33,550 nucleotides of DNA from JBKPNZ01 sp046732895 (GTDB lineage: Bacteria > Actinomycetota > Thermoleophilia > Solirubrobacterales > 70-9): positions 1-33,550 of the forward strand of contig JBKPNZ010000071.1 in assembly GCA_046732895.1 (NCBI GenBank). Direction: 5' to 3'. Within the stretch, counting starts at the first letter, position 1, and every line of letters begins with the position of its first letter. The position numbers and the translations under genes are program-made. The notes beneath the pieces are model-generated. The model was not told the DNA's origin. It saw only the letters and a list, made by a program, of their open reading frames with translations, and searched no databases. Shown piece by piece: positions 1-7,942 of the stretch.

Positions 1-11
1 GCCTCTACCCT

Positions 12-79
12 GGAAGTCGCCCGTCTGACGACTTCCCGACGCTTCGCGCCACCTGGGTGCGTGCCGCAACGAAGCGTCG
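12..79. promoter_or_regulatory. Two tandem perfect hairpins upstream of the STAS gene
   Basis: Two inverted repeats lie back to back. GGAAGTCG (12-19) pairs with CGACTTCC (29-36), an 8-bp stem with a 9-nt loop. Immediately after it CGACGCTTCG (37-46) pairs with CGAAGCGTCG (70-79), a 10-bp stem with a 23-nt loop. The second stem ends just before the AAGGA ribosome binding site of the STAS gene. They could be the terminator of a gene left of the window, a structured 5' leader or an operator; there is no clear T-tract, so the role is open. Confidence 0.45.
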
Positions 80-91
80 CGGAAGGACGCG

Positions 92-466
92 ATGGTTGTT
101 TCGCCGACTCGGGCCGTATTCCACGTTTTCCACGACCCGACTCATGGCTTCGCCCTGGTTGAGGTCGAAGGAATGTTGGGCGATCGAGCTGTGGTCCGGT
201 GGGCGGCCGTGCTGAAGGGCACGCTGCATGACGACGCGCGACGTGTGGTCCTCGATCTTCGGGGCTGCCACGCTATCGAGCCTCATTGCCTTACGGTGCT
301 CCTTTCGCTCGCTGCGGCGCTCAGGGCATCCGGCGGCTCGCTCACGGCGGTGACTGCGTCTGGCTCCCCGATGGAGCGCTTCCTCCAAGTCCACGCCGGG
401 GAATTGCCGAAATACGCGTCAGTCCATGAGGCGCTGGCGTCGTGGCAGGAAGCGTCCTACCGCTGA
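92..466 (+). CDS. STAS-domain protein (anti-sigma factor antagonist-like)
   Basis: This 124-residue protein has the pattern of a single STAS domain, the fold of SpoIIAA/RsbV-type anti-sigma antagonists. A beta strand (VVLDLRGC, about residues 52-59) is followed by the helix region CLTVLLSLAAALRASGG and then a strand and helix ending in a VHEAL segment typical of STAS C-termini. In canonical antagonists the strand-helix turn carries a phosphorylated Ser in a DSSG-like motif. Here the equivalent stretch is EPHC, so the usual phospho-switch Ser appears to be missing. The ATG start is supported by AAGGA about six bases upstream. No kinase or sigma factor gene is adjacent; the next gene is convergent. 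It may be a non-phosphorylatable STAS adaptor. The fold call is firm, the partner unknown. Confidence 0.72.
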   Translation: MVVSPTRAVFHVFHDPTHGFALVEVEGMLGDRAVVRWAAVLKGTLHDDARRVVLDLRGCHAIEPHCLTVLLSLAAALRASGGSLTAVTASGSPMERFLQVHAGELPKYASVHEALASWQEASYR

Positions 467-483
467 GCCGACGAGAGCGGGTG

Positions 484-909
484 CTAGATGACCTCGGCCT
501 CGGCCGGGTCGCCACGCTCGCCCTCGTCCTCCCAGTCGGCAGATGAGCCGAGCGAGGCGGACTTCACGATCTTGAGGCCGAGCAGCGCGCACTTCATCCG
601 GGTCGCCGAGATGTCGATGCCGAGCAGGTCGAGGACGAACTCCTTGGGCAGACGGATGACCTCCTCGCGGCTCATGCCGGTGAGCTCGTCGGTGAGCATC
701 GAGGTGGCGGCCGTCGAGATCGCGCAGCCCTTGCCCTCGAATGCCACCTCGGCGACACGCTCGTCGCCGTCGAGGCGGATGAAGACGTGCTGCTCGTCGC
801 CGCAGAACGGGTTCGTGTCCTCGAACTCGAGGTCGGCGGGGTCGAGCCGCCCAAAGTTGTGCGGACGCTTGTAGTGCTCGAGGATCTGCTCGCGATAGAG
901 GTCGTCCAC
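484..909 (-). CDS. sufU: SufU-type Fe-S assembly / sulfur relay protein
   Basis: SufU is the zinc-dependent sulfurtransferase that takes persulfide sulfur from SufS and passes it to the SUF Fe-S scaffold in the cytosol. Visible hallmarks are the N-terminal DDLYREQILEHYKRPHNFG-type segment, FCGDE (first Cys plus Asp ligand), GKGCAIS (second Cys) and MKCALL (third Cys), the three Cys and one Asp that bind zinc in SufU. The frame is open further upstream, to a GTG at 1017, but the conserved family N-terminus begins at the GTG at 909, which gives 141 residues, the normal SufU length. The upstream extension is low complexity and has no obvious ribosome binding site. The gene is last in the minus-strand order rrf2-sufC-sufS-sufU; the gap of about 190 bases after sufS shows no other gene. 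The start is less certain than the identity. Confidence 0.9.
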   Translation of the reverse strand: MDDLYREQILEHYKRPHNFGRLDPADLEFEDTNPFCGDEQHVFIRLDGDERVAEVAFEGKGCAISTAATSMLTDELTGMSREEVIRLPKEFVLDLLGIDISATRMKCALLGLKIVKSASLGSSADWEDEGERGDPAEAEVI

Positions 910-1101
910 TGCCTCAACGGTAGCCGGTGCGCCGACCCGGGCGGCGCGGCCGGTCGCCCTACTTCGCTGCCAGGCCGGGTTGGCGCCGTGCACGTCCGTC
1001 GTGTTCGGGATCGCCACGTGTTCGCCACGCCGGCTGCGGCGACGGCCGGAAGCGCGAGCAGCGCGCCCACGGCGACGGTGGACGGTGGTGCCCGCCGTGG
1101 G

Positions 1102-2367
1102 TTAAGCGAGGGCGAAGACTCGCCGTGCGTCGCCCAGGCCCTCGACCAGGCGATCGATCTCCTCGGGCGTCGAGTACACGCCAAAGCTCGCCCGGGCCGT
1201 GGCGGCGACGCCGAGGCGATCCATCAGCGGCTGAGCGCAGTGATGTCCGGCACGCACAGCGACTCCGTGGCGATCGAGGATCTCGGAGACATCGTGGGCG
1301 TGGATGCCGTCGATCTCGAACGAGACGGGGCCAAGGCGCTCCGGGCCCGGGCCGGGTCCGAAGATGCGCAGACCCGGGACCTCGGCAAGGCGATCCATCG
1401 CATAGGCGGTGACCTCGCGCTCGTGCGCGGTCACGGGCTCCATCCCGAGCGCGTCCAGCCAGCGGAAGGCGGCGGCGAGGCCGATGGCCTGGGCGATCGC
1501 CGGCGTCCCAGCCTCGAAGCGCGCCGGCGGGTCGGCGTAGGTCGTCCCCTCCTTCGTGACCTTCCGGATCATCGAGCCGCCGCCCATGAACGGACGCATC
1601 TCCCGCAGCAGGTCGAGCCGCGCCCACAGCGCTCCGATGCCGGTGGGCGCATACGCCTTGTGGCCCGTGAGTGCGTAGAAGTCAACCCCAAGCTCGGCCA
1701 TGTCGAGTGACAGCTTCGGGGCGGCCTGCGCCCCGTCCGCCAGCACGAGAGCACCGGCCTCGTGTGCCATGCGCGCGATCTCGGCAAGCGGGTTCTGGGT
1801 CCCGAGCACGTTGGAGACGTGGCCGACGCCGACGAGCTTCGGGCCCCGCTCGAGGAGCGCAGCCAGCGCATCCATGTCGAGATGGCCGTCATCGGTCACC
1901 GGGACCCAGTCGATCTGGGCGCCCACCGCCTCCGCAAGCTGCTGCCAAGGGACGATGTTGGAGTGGTGCTCCATCTCGGTGAGCACGATCCGGTCGCCGT
2001 CGCCGATGTTGGCGGTGCCCCACGCCCGGGCGACGAGGTTGATCGCCTCGGTCGCGTTGCGGACGAAGATCACCTCGCGTCGGTCCGCCGCTCCGATGTG
2101 GTCGGCGACCGTGGCCCGCGCTCCCTCGTAGGCGGCGGTGGCCTCGGCCGAGAGCGTGTGCGAGCCACGGTGGACGTTGGCGTGGTGGCGGCGCTCGTAG
2201 CGGTCGACCGCCTGGATCGAGGCGAGCACGCGCTGCGAGCTTGCTCCCGAGTCCAGATAAGCCACCGGCCGCCCGTTCACCTCGCGCTCGAGCGCCGGGA
2301 ACGAGGCACGCACCTTCTCGATCGGGAAGGGAGTGGGCGGCGCGATCTGTGTGGCTGCCGGCTCCAT
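1102..2367 (-). CDS. sufS: Cysteine desulfurase SufS (class V aminotransferase fold)
   Basis: SufS is a PLP enzyme that removes sulfur from L-cysteine, giving alanine and an enzyme persulfide for Fe-S cluster and other sulfur pathways. Counting from the ATG at 2367 (421 residues), the PLP lysine sits in LTGHKAYAPTGIG (about K237), the cofactor-binding His in EMEHHSN, and the persulfide Cys in RAGHHCAQP (about C377) followed by RASFGVYST. These are the group II (SufS) desulfurase motifs. A TTG two codons upstream (2373) is an alternative start; I preferred the ATG. The gene begins 15 bases after the sufC stop, so the two are cotranscribed. With SufU downstream it forms the SufS-SufU pair normal for Gram-positive bacteria and actinobacteria. 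Confidence 0.95.
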   Translation of the reverse strand: MEPAATQIAPPTPFPIEKVRASFPALEREVNGRPVAYLDSGASSQRVLASIQAVDRYERRHHANVHRGSHTLSAEATAAYEGARATVADHIGAADRREVIFVRNATEAINLVARAWGTANIGDGDRIVLTEMEHHSNIVPWQQLAEAVGAQIDWVPVTDDGHLDMDALAALLERGPKLVGVGHVSNVLGTQNPLAEIARMAHEAGALVLADGAQAAPKLSLDMAELGVDFYALTGHKAYAPTGIGALWARLDLLREMRPFMGGGSMIRKVTKEGTTYADPPARFEAGTPAIAQAIGLAAAFRWLDALGMEPVTAHEREVTAYAMDRLAEVPGLRIFGPGPGPERLGPVSFEIDGIHAHDVSEILDRHGVAVRAGHHCAQPLMDRLGVAATARASFGVYSTPEEIDRLVEGLGDARRVFALA

Positions 2368-2382
2368 GGTCAACTGCAGCGC

Positions 2383-3153
2383 CTACGCGGCCGCGCCTGC
2401 CTCCACTTCCTCGCGGATCCAGGAGTACCCCTGCTGCTCGAGCTGCTCGACGAGCTCGGGGCCGCCCTGCTTGACGATCCGCCCTTCGTACATGACGTGG
2501 ACGGAGTCGGGCTTCACCAGGTGCAGGATGCGCTGGTAGTGGGTGATGATGAGGACGCCGAGGTCGGGTCCGGCGAAGCGGTTCACGCCTTCGGCCACGA
2601 TGCGAAGGGCATCGATGTCGAGACCCGAGTCGGTCTCGTCGAGCACCGCGAGCTGCGGGCGGAGCATCGCGAGCTGGAGTATCTCCATGCGCTTCTTCTC
2701 GCCGCCTGAGAATCCGTCATTCAGGTACCGGCTCGAGAACTCTCGCGGGATGTTCACGAGCTCCATCGCGTCCTCGGTCATCGCCCGGAAATCCTTCAGC
2801 TTGATCTCCGGCTCGCCGCGCGCCTCGCGGTGGGCGTTGAGCGCCATCCGCAGGTATTTCGCGACGGTGACACCGGGGACGGCGACCGGATACTGAAACG
2901 CCATGAAAAGGCCCATCCGCGCCCGCTCCTCGGGGTCGGCGTCGGTGATGTCCTCGCCCTTGAAGATGATCTCGCCCTCGGTCACGTCGAGCGCGGGGTG
3001 TCCCATGATCGCGTTCGCGAGCGTCGACTTCCCCGAGCCGTTCGGCCCCATGAGGGCGTTGATCTCGCCCTTGGAGACGGCGAGGTCGAGGCCCTTGAGG
3101 ATCTCCTTGCCCTCGGCGCTCACGTGCAGGTTTCGAATCTCCAGGTCTGGCAT
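2383..3153 (-). CDS. sufC: Fe-S assembly ATPase SufC
   Basis: SufC is the ABC-type ATPase of the SufBCD scaffold complex and drives Fe-S cluster assembly in the cytosol. The 256-residue protein has Walker A GPNGSGKST (36-44), the Q-loop AFQYP, the SufC-type signature FSGGEKKR, Walker B LAVLDETDSGLD and the H-loop LIITHYQR. The DETDSGLD sequence after Walker B is diagnostic for SufC rather than transporter ATPases. The start is the ATG at 3153, preceded by GGAG at a good distance; the frame is open further upstream but that part lies antisense to nothing family-like and was dropped. It follows the Rrf2 gene by 40 bases. No sufB or sufD lies on either side, although SufC works only with SufB and SufD, so these partners must be encoded elsewhere. 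Confidence 0.95.
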   Translation of the reverse strand: MPDLEIRNLHVSAEGKEILKGLDLAVSKGEINALMGPNGSGKSTLANAIMGHPALDVTEGEIIFKGEDITDADPEERARMGLFMAFQYPVAVPGVTVAKYLRMALNAHREARGEPEIKLKDFRAMTEDAMELVNIPREFSSRYLNDGFSGGEKKRMEILQLAMLRPQLAVLDETDSGLDIDALRIVAEGVNRFAGPDLGVLIITHYQRILHLVKPDSVHVMYEGRIVKQGGPELVEQLEQQGYSWIREEVEAGAAA

Positions 3154-3193
3154 AGCTCCGTCTTCTAGTCGTGGTCTGGGGGTCGGCGCCCGG

Positions 3194-3682
3194 TCAGGCA
3201 GCGCTCGTGGTGAGCGGCTCGCCGGCGGTGTGCTGCTCCGAGAACTCAACGAGGTCGGCAAGGGTGGTGCCCGAAAGCGCCCTCGTGATACCGCCCTGCA
3301 CGCGGGTCCACAGCAGCTTCGTCGCGCAGGCGCGATCGCCGTCGGTCTCGTGCGAGCAGAGGACGCGGCCCTCGCGGTCGATCTCGAAGCACTCCATGGG
3401 CGCGATCGGTCCCTCGAGGGCCTGGACGACCTCCAGCATCTCGATCTCGCTCGGCGCGCGGGCGAGCCGGTAGCCGCCGTGCGCACCGCGCACGGACGAG
3501 ACCAAGCCTGCCTCGCGCAGCTTCGCGACGAGGTGCTCGAGGTAGGAGAGGGGGAGGGTCTCGGCTTCGGCGACTGAGCCGAGCGAGACCGGCTCGGCGG
3601 AATCGACCGGCCGCGCGCCCGCGCGGCGGCCGAGCTCGACCATCAGTCGGACCCCGTATTCGGCCTTCGTCGAGAAGAGCAT
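3194..3682 (-). CDS. Rrf2-family Fe-S-sensing transcriptional regulator (IscR/SufR-like)
   Basis: Rrf2 regulators are winged-helix proteins, many of which carry an Fe-S cluster and control Fe-S biogenesis or sulfur metabolism. The 162-residue protein opens with the typical MLFSTKAEYGVRLMVEL and has the recognition/wing segment LVSSVRGAHGGYRLAR (about 60-75). Three cysteines follow at about 98, 109 and 119, the same number and order as the cluster ligands of IscR, though the spacing is wider. The gene leads the sufC-sufS-sufU operon, so autoregulation of this operon in response to cluster status is the obvious model. The start at 3682 is supported by the invariant N-terminus and by a -10-like TAGGAT only eight bases upstream, which suggests a leaderless message. 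In many actinobacteria the suf regulator SufR has a different N-terminal sequence; this one is closer to IscR. Confidence 0.9.
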   Translation of the reverse strand: MLFSTKAEYGVRLMVELGRRAGARPVDSAEPVSLGSVAEAETLPLSYLEHLVAKLREAGLVSSVRGAHGGYRLARAPSEIEMLEVVQALEGPIAPMECFEIDREGRVLCSHETDGDRACATKLLWTRVQGGITRALSGTTLADLVEFSEQHTAGEPLTTSAA

Positions 3683-3690
3683 CGACCCAA

Positions 3691-3696
3691 ATCCTA
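3691..3696 (-). promoter_or_regulatory. Putative -10 element of the rrf2-suf operon
   Basis: On the minus strand the hexamer TAGGAT fits the actinobacterial -10 consensus TANNNT and ends eight bases before the rrf2 ATG. Transcription would start at or next to the start codon, giving a leaderless message. No good -35 is visible. The interval to the divergent gene at 3731 is only about 48 bases, so both promoters share it. Confidence 0.4.
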
Positions 3697-3730
3697 GCGT
3701 CCCGGTCGGTTATGGGCACCGAGGTGCACC

Positions 3731-5161
3731 ATGGCCTCGGGAGCCCATAGCAGAACACCTGTCCAGTTGACTGGCGCGACGCCGCCTGCGGGGGTATTTT
3801 TGTTCCCGTTGTCTCGCCACGTTGATGCTGCCCGTGCTGTCTTTCGGCGTTTCCCCATCGCCGTGTTCGCGGCCATCGTGGGTCTCGCCCTCTTCGCCGC
3901 GGTGGCGGGCGCTGCCCCGCCATCCCCGACGGGGCAGATCGGCGCCACCCCGCTGAGCGGAGCCCCCGCCGGCGGGCCGGACCTGGAAGCCGGGGGGAGC
4001 CTTGTGCCCCGCAACGGGCCGGAGCCCGGCAAGCGCAGGGCGGCGCAGTGGATCACCGAGTCAGAGCAGGCTGGGGTCACCCAGAACTGCATCGGCCAGT
4101 ACCCGGAGCAGCTCGGCATGGCCTGGACGGGCTACTACGGCGAAATCGGCGTCTCGCCGCAGAAGAACGACATCTACTACGTCGAGGCGGGCTGGGGCAT
4201 ATCGGGGAATCCATGCACCGGTGGCGCGTACGTGCACGACGAGCTCGTCCTGCCCGCCCACACGCAGCTCGCCATCAGCGGCAACCACCCGGTGCGGTGC
4301 TGGTACCAGGCCCCCAATCAGGGCAGCCTTCAAGAGTTCACCCAGGACTGCCCGCAATCTCCCCATACCGGCACCTACGGGGGCTACGCCTTCGATCCCC
4401 CGGGCAGCCAGGCCGCGTGGCCGAGCGCGACCGGGTCGATCTTCGAGATCTGGGTGCCCGTGAAGACGAGCGCCCCATTGAGCGGGCTTTACCCCTCCCC
4501 CGGGCAGCCCTGTGAGACCTGCGTCTACGCCGGCATCTGGATGATCGACGGCTGGAACAGCCCGTGGGTCTGGCCGCGGCAGGGGGTCCAGGTGATCGGG
4601 AGCGGGTCAGCAAGCCAGCCTTCGATCACCTATCCCGGACCCTCGACGACCAATCTCAATTACAACTCGGCCCAAAGCCGCATCGAGACGCGGCTGCTCG
4701 GCAATCTGTTCACCGAGGGCACGACCGGCGTTGCGCATTTCGAGCTCGGCAACAACAGCGGCAACCCCATTCCGATCAACGCGGCCGGCGACTACCTGGC
4801 CTACGAGGACTGGTACATGACGCCCGGCAGGAAGTACAACTGGCGCCTCTGTTACAAGCCGACCGGAGCCCCGGAGTTCTGCGGTGCGGACCAGGTGTTC
4901 TCGGCTCCGCCCGACACCGGGATCGGCAACATCACCGTCAAGAAGCGCAAGCGCAAGGCGACCGTCGACTTCGCCTCATCGTCCGCGCCGAACATGGTCG
5001 TGACCTTCGAGTGCAAGCTCGACAGCGGCTCCTACAAGCCATGCACGACGCCGAAGACCTATACGAGGCTCAAGCAGGGCTCGCATACGGTCTCGGTCCG
5101 AGCGGTCGACCAGGACGGGCACAAGGACTCCACACCCGCCAAGCAGGGCTTCAAGATTTGA
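3731..5161 (+). CDS. Secreted protein of unknown function with C-terminal Ig-like domain
   Basis: This 476-residue protein has a long charged N-terminus, then a hydrophobic signal segment (about residues 41-62, IAVFAAIVGLALFAAVAGA) with a likely signal peptidase site after AGA. The middle of about 300 residues is rich in Trp, Tyr, Gly and Pro and has paired cysteines (for example CETC), as expected of an exported beta-rich domain; I do not recognise it. The last 80 residues (from about 395) have the pattern FECKLDSGSYKPCTTP ... GSHTVSVRAVDQDG, which is the Ig-like module common on actinobacterial surface and secreted proteins. The ATG at 3731 has GAGGTG six bases upstream, but a shorter form closer to the signal segment is possible. 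It is divergent from the suf operon and has no functional link to it that I can see. Confidence 0.72.
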   Translation: MASGAHSRTPVQLTGATPPAGVFLFPLSRHVDAARAVFRRFPIAVFAAIVGLALFAAVAGAAPPSPTGQIGATPLSGAPAGGPDLEAGGSLVPRNGPEPGKRRAAQWITESEQAGVTQNCIGQYPEQLGMAWTGYYGEIGVSPQKNDIYYVEAGWGISGNPCTGGAYVHDELVLPAHTQLAISGNHPVRCWYQAPNQGSLQEFTQDCPQSPHTGTYGGYAFDPPGSQAAWPSATGSIFEIWVPVKTSAPLSGLYPSPGQPCETCVYAGIWMIDGWNSPWVWPRQGVQVIGSGSASQPSITYPGPSTTNLNYNSAQSRIETRLLGNLFTEGTTGVAHFELGNNSGNPIPINAAGDYLAYEDWYMTPGRKYNWRLCYKPTGAPEFCGADQVFSAPPDTGIGNITVKKRKRKATVDFASSSAPNMVVTFECKLDSGSYKPCTTPKTYTRLKQGSHTVSVRAVDQDGHKDSTPAKQGFKI

Positions 5162-5185
5162 GCCGGCGCGAACGCGCCTACGGCT
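5161..5185. terminator. Hairpin between convergent genes (candidate bidirectional terminator)
   Basis: GGCGCG (5165-5170) and CGCGCC (5173-5178) form a perfect stem around AA, and the flanking AGCC/CGGCT extends it. It lies exactly between the stop of the secreted protein and the stop of the response regulator. There is no T-tract on either side, so if it terminates it is of the T-poor type seen in high-GC actinobacteria. Confidence 0.45.
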
Positions 5186-5807
5186 CGATCAGGCCCTTGC
5201 GGATCGCGTAGCGCACGAGCTCCACGCGGTCGCGCATGCCGAGCTTGCGCATCGCGTTCGAGCGGTGGTTCTCGACCGTCTTCTCCGACAGGTGGAGGAT
5301 TGCGGCGATCTCCTTGTTCGTGTGCGCCTCGGCGACGAGCTTCACTACCTCCTGCTCGCGTGGAGTCAGGTCCTCGTCGCGACTGGTCCCCTCGCCGAGC
5401 ACGTCCTTGATCAGCGCGCGCTGTGCCTCCGGTGTCAGGAAGGGCTCGCCGCGCTGCACCGCCCGCACGGCCTCGAGCAGATCGGTGTCGGCCTGCGCCT
5501 TCAGGACGTAGCCCGACGCGCCGGCCTTCAGCGCCTCGAAGAGGTAGCGCTCGTCGTCGTACATCGAGAGGATGAGCACGGAGACGCCGGGGGCGTGCTC
5601 GCGGATCTCGCGCGTGGCCTGCAGCCCGGTCAGCTTCGGCATCTTCACGTCGAGGATCGCCAGGTCGGGCCGCTCGCGGATCGCCACGTCCCGGGCCTCG
5701 GCTCCGTCGGAGGCCTCACCGATCACCTCGATGTCCGTCTCGCGCTCGAGGAGCATGCGCAGGCCGGATCGCACGATCCCGTGGTCATCGGCGATCAGCA
5801 CGCGCAC
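5178..5807 (-). CDS. NarL/FixJ-family response regulator (REC-LuxR HTH)
   Basis: This is the output half of a two-component system: a cytoplasmic DNA-binding regulator activated by phosphorylation. Starting at the GTG at 5807 (209 residues) it has the acidic pair DD (7-8), the phospho-acceptor Asp in ILDVKMP (about D53), the conserved Lys in GYVLKAQ (about 103), and a C-terminal LuxR-type HTH (LTPREQEVVKLVAEAHTNKE ... LSEKTVENHRSN). The frame is open back to 5903, but the GTG at 5807 is preceded by GGAGGTGA at ideal spacing and matches the family start (VRVLIADDHGIVRSG). The stop of the kinase gene lies inside that ribosome binding site, so the two proteins are translationally coupled. Confidence 0.93.
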   Translation of the reverse strand: MRVLIADDHGIVRSGLRMLLERETDIEVIGEASDGAEARDVAIRERPDLAILDVKMPKLTGLQATREIREHAPGVSVLILSMYDDERYLFEALKAGASGYVLKAQADTDLLEAVRAVQRGEPFLTPEAQRALIKDVLGEGTSRDEDLTPREQEVVKLVAEAHTNKEIAAILHLSEKTVENHRSNAMRKLGMRDRVELVRYAIRKGLIEP

Positions 5808-5811
5808 CGGC

Positions 5812-6879
5812 TCACCTCCACGGCGACGGTCGATGAGGCGGTCCAGGTGGGCTTCCGAGTCCCTCTCCGGGCTCGAAGGCTGGGTTCTCGTCTCCAAGAG
5901 CATCGCTCTTCCTTATCGGCACGCGGAGCCGAATCCTTGTGCCCGTCTGCGGTCGCGATTCGACGCTCAGATCCCCGCCCACGAGCAGGGCGCGCTCGCG
6001 CATGCCGCCCATCCCCAGCCCGCCCGTCGCCTGATCGAAGGTGAAGCCGCGGCCGTCGTCGGCCACCGTCAGGTCGAGCATGCCGTTGTCCTGCGCGAGC
6101 CTGACGACGATGCTCTGGGCTCCCGAGTGGCGCACCGCATTCGAAAGCGCCTCCTGCGCGACGCGGTAGGCGACGAGCTGAACGTCCGCCGGGAGGCCCT
6201 GGAAGTTGCCCTCCGCCTCCAGCCCTGTCCTGATCTCGGTCTGGCGCCCGATCTCGTCGACGTGGCCTGCGAGCGCGGCCTTCAGCCCGAGGTCGTCGAG
6301 CGCCGTCGGGCGAAGCTGGCGGGCGAGCGTCAGGAGCTCCTCCATAGCCTGGTTGGCGAGCGCCCGGGTCTCGGCGAGCTCGTGGGCCAGCTCCGGCGGT
6401 GCGTTGCGCCGAGTGGCCTCCAGGCGCAAAAGCAGGCCTGTGAGCGACTGATTGACCTCGTCGTGGAGGTCGCGGGCGATCCGCGCCCGTTCCTGCTCCT
6501 GGGCAGTGAGCGCTGCGCTCGAGGCGCGCCGGCGCTCGGCCTCGAGGCGCTCCAGCATGCGCCGGAAGGCGCGCTGCAGGCGCTCGACCTCCTCGGGGCC
6601 CTCGACCGGCTCCGTGCGCCTCAAGTTCGCGCCGGGGCGCGAGAGGTCGGCCCGCTCCATCTCGTCGACCAGGCGCTCGAGCGGACGGAACCGGCGCTGC
6701 AGCAGGAGCACGTTGACGAGGACCGTGATCGCGATCGCGATGCCGAACACGAGCGCCGTCCGGGGGTTGTCCGACAGGCCGAGATCCGGGCTCGCGGCGA
6801 ACGCCGTCGCGATCACGGCGGCCGAGATCAACAGCAGGTTGACCACCAGGACCTGCGTGAGGAGCTCGCGGTTTCGCAT
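5812..6879 (-). CDS. NarL-type sensor histidine kinase (HisKA_3, HATPase_c)
   Basis: A membrane sensor kinase of about 355 residues. Two transmembrane segments (about 8-28 and 42-60) bracket a very short extracytoplasmic stretch of only about 13 residues, followed by a HAMP-like linker and a coiled region. The dimerisation/phospho-acceptor motif ERARIARDLHDEVNQSL places the phosphorylated His at about 139. The ATPase domain shows the N box EALSNAVRHSG, DDGRGF and GGLGMGGMRERA. With so small an external loop it probably senses a membrane-linked or envelope signal. I chose the ATG at 6879 (AGGG six bases upstream) over a GTG at 6933 that lacks a ribosome binding site. Its stop is four bases before the regulator's start codon, so they are one operon; htpX is divergent. 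Confidence 0.9.
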   Translation of the reverse strand: MRNRELLTQVLVVNLLLISAAVIATAFAASPDLGLSDNPRTALVFGIAIAITVLVNVLLLQRRFRPLERLVDEMERADLSRPGANLRRTEPVEGPEEVERLQRAFRRMLERLEAERRRASSAALTAQEQERARIARDLHDEVNQSLTGLLLRLEATRRNAPPELAHELAETRALANQAMEELLTLARQLRPTALDDLGLKAALAGHVDEIGRQTEIRTGLEAEGNFQGLPADVQLVAYRVAQEALSNAVRHSGAQSIVVRLAQDNGMLDLTVADDGRGFTFDQATGGLGMGGMRERALLVGGDLSVESRPQTGTRIRLRVPIRKSDALGDENPAFEPGEGLGSPPGPPHRPSPWR

Positions 6880-6942
6880 GCCCTGTAAGTATCGACCTGC
6901 TGGGGGCGGAGCGGCAGTCGTGAGCGGCTTCACCCCAGTGCG

Positions 6943-6962
6943 AATAGGGGTTAGCCCCTATT
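6943..6962. promoter_or_regulatory. Palindrome between the two-component operon and htpX
   Basis: AATAGGGG and CCCCTATT form a perfect 8-bp inverted repeat around TTAG. It is the most AT-containing symmetrical site in the 173-base divergent interval between the kinase gene and htpX. It is a good candidate operator, possibly for the neighbouring LuxR-type regulator, acting on either or both promoters. No terminator is expected here because both genes start from this interval. Confidence 0.5.
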
Positions 6963-7052
6963 GGCCGGCGGCTCAGGGTCGTCAGAATGTCCAGTTGGCA
7001 TTGGAGATGGCCGCCGCCGGCGGCCGCAAGTTATGGAAGGAATCACCACGCG

Positions 7053-7910
7053 ATGACAACCACGCGCAAGTCCAACTTCTCAGCGGCGCTGCGGACGACC
7101 ATCCTGATGGCCGCCCTCGGCGGCCTCCTGGTGGTGATCGGCTACGCGATCGGCGGCATCCAGGTCGCCAGCGTCTTCCTCGTCATCGCCCTGGTCATGA
7201 ACTTCGTCGCCTATTGGTTCAGCGACAAGATCGCCCTCGGGAGTGCGGGAGCGAAGCCGATCTCCGAGCAGGAGGCGCCCGGCCTCTACCAGATGGTTCG
7301 CGAGCTGACCACGCGCGCGGACATCCCCATGCCGCGGCTCTACGTGATCCCGAGCGATCAGCCGAACGCGTTCGCGACCGGCCGCAGCCCGAACCATGCG
7401 GCCGTGGCCGTCACGCAGGGGATCATGAAGCTGCTCTCCGAGGACGAGCTGCGGGGCGTGATCTCGCACGAGCTCGCTCACATCCGCAACCGCGACATCC
7501 TCACCCAGTCGGTTGCCTCGGCGATCGGCGCCATGATCACGTGGATCGCCTACATGGCGCTGTGGTTCGGTGGCGAGGACGAGTCGCCGCTTGGCCTCGT
7601 CGCCAACCTGGCGCTGTTCATCCTGGCTCCGATCTCGGCGTCGCTGATCCAGCTCGCGATCTCCCGCCAGCGGGAGTACTCGGCGGATGCGACAGGTGCC
7701 CAGTTCTGCGGCAACCCCGAGTCGCTCGCGTCGGCGCTCCTCCGCCTCGAAGAGGGCGCGAAGGCGATGCCGATGCAGGTGAACCAGGCAACCGAGCCGC
7801 TCTACATCGTGAAGCCGTTCTCGGGTGGTGGGATCGCCAGCCTGTTCTCGACGCACCCGCCGATCGAGGAGCGCGTGCGGCGGCTTCGCCAGATGCGCCC
7901 GAGCCTGTAG
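7053..7910 (+). CDS. htpX: HtpX-family membrane zinc metalloprotease
   Basis: HtpX (M48B) is an inner-membrane protease that degrades damaged membrane proteins, with its active site facing the cytosol. The 285-residue protein has two N-terminal transmembrane segments (about 13-33 and 36-55), the catalytic VISHELAHIRNRD with HELAH at 139-143, two further hydrophobic segments (about 158-200), and the third zinc ligand in QREYSADATGA (about E205). The C-terminal FSTHPPIEERVRRL is typical of the family. I started it at the ATG at 7053, with GGAAGGA about 11 bases upstream; the frame is open to 6987 but that stretch is unlike HtpX. It is divergent from a two-component system with a tiny sensor loop, which fits joint regulation under envelope stress (inference). 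Confidence 0.94.
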   Translation: MTTTRKSNFSAALRTTILMAALGGLLVVIGYAIGGIQVASVFLVIALVMNFVAYWFSDKIALGSAGAKPISEQEAPGLYQMVRELTTRADIPMPRLYVIPSDQPNAFATGRSPNHAAVAVTQGIMKLLSEDELRGVISHELAHIRNRDILTQSVASAIGAMITWIAYMALWFGGEDESPLGLVANLALFILAPISASLIQLAISRQREYSADATGAQFCGNPESLASALLRLEEGAKAMPMQVNQATEPLYIVKPFSGGGIASLFSTHPPIEERVRRLRQMRPSL

Positions 7911-7942
7911 CAGCCGCCAGCGCCCGTTAGGTTCCCGGGGTC

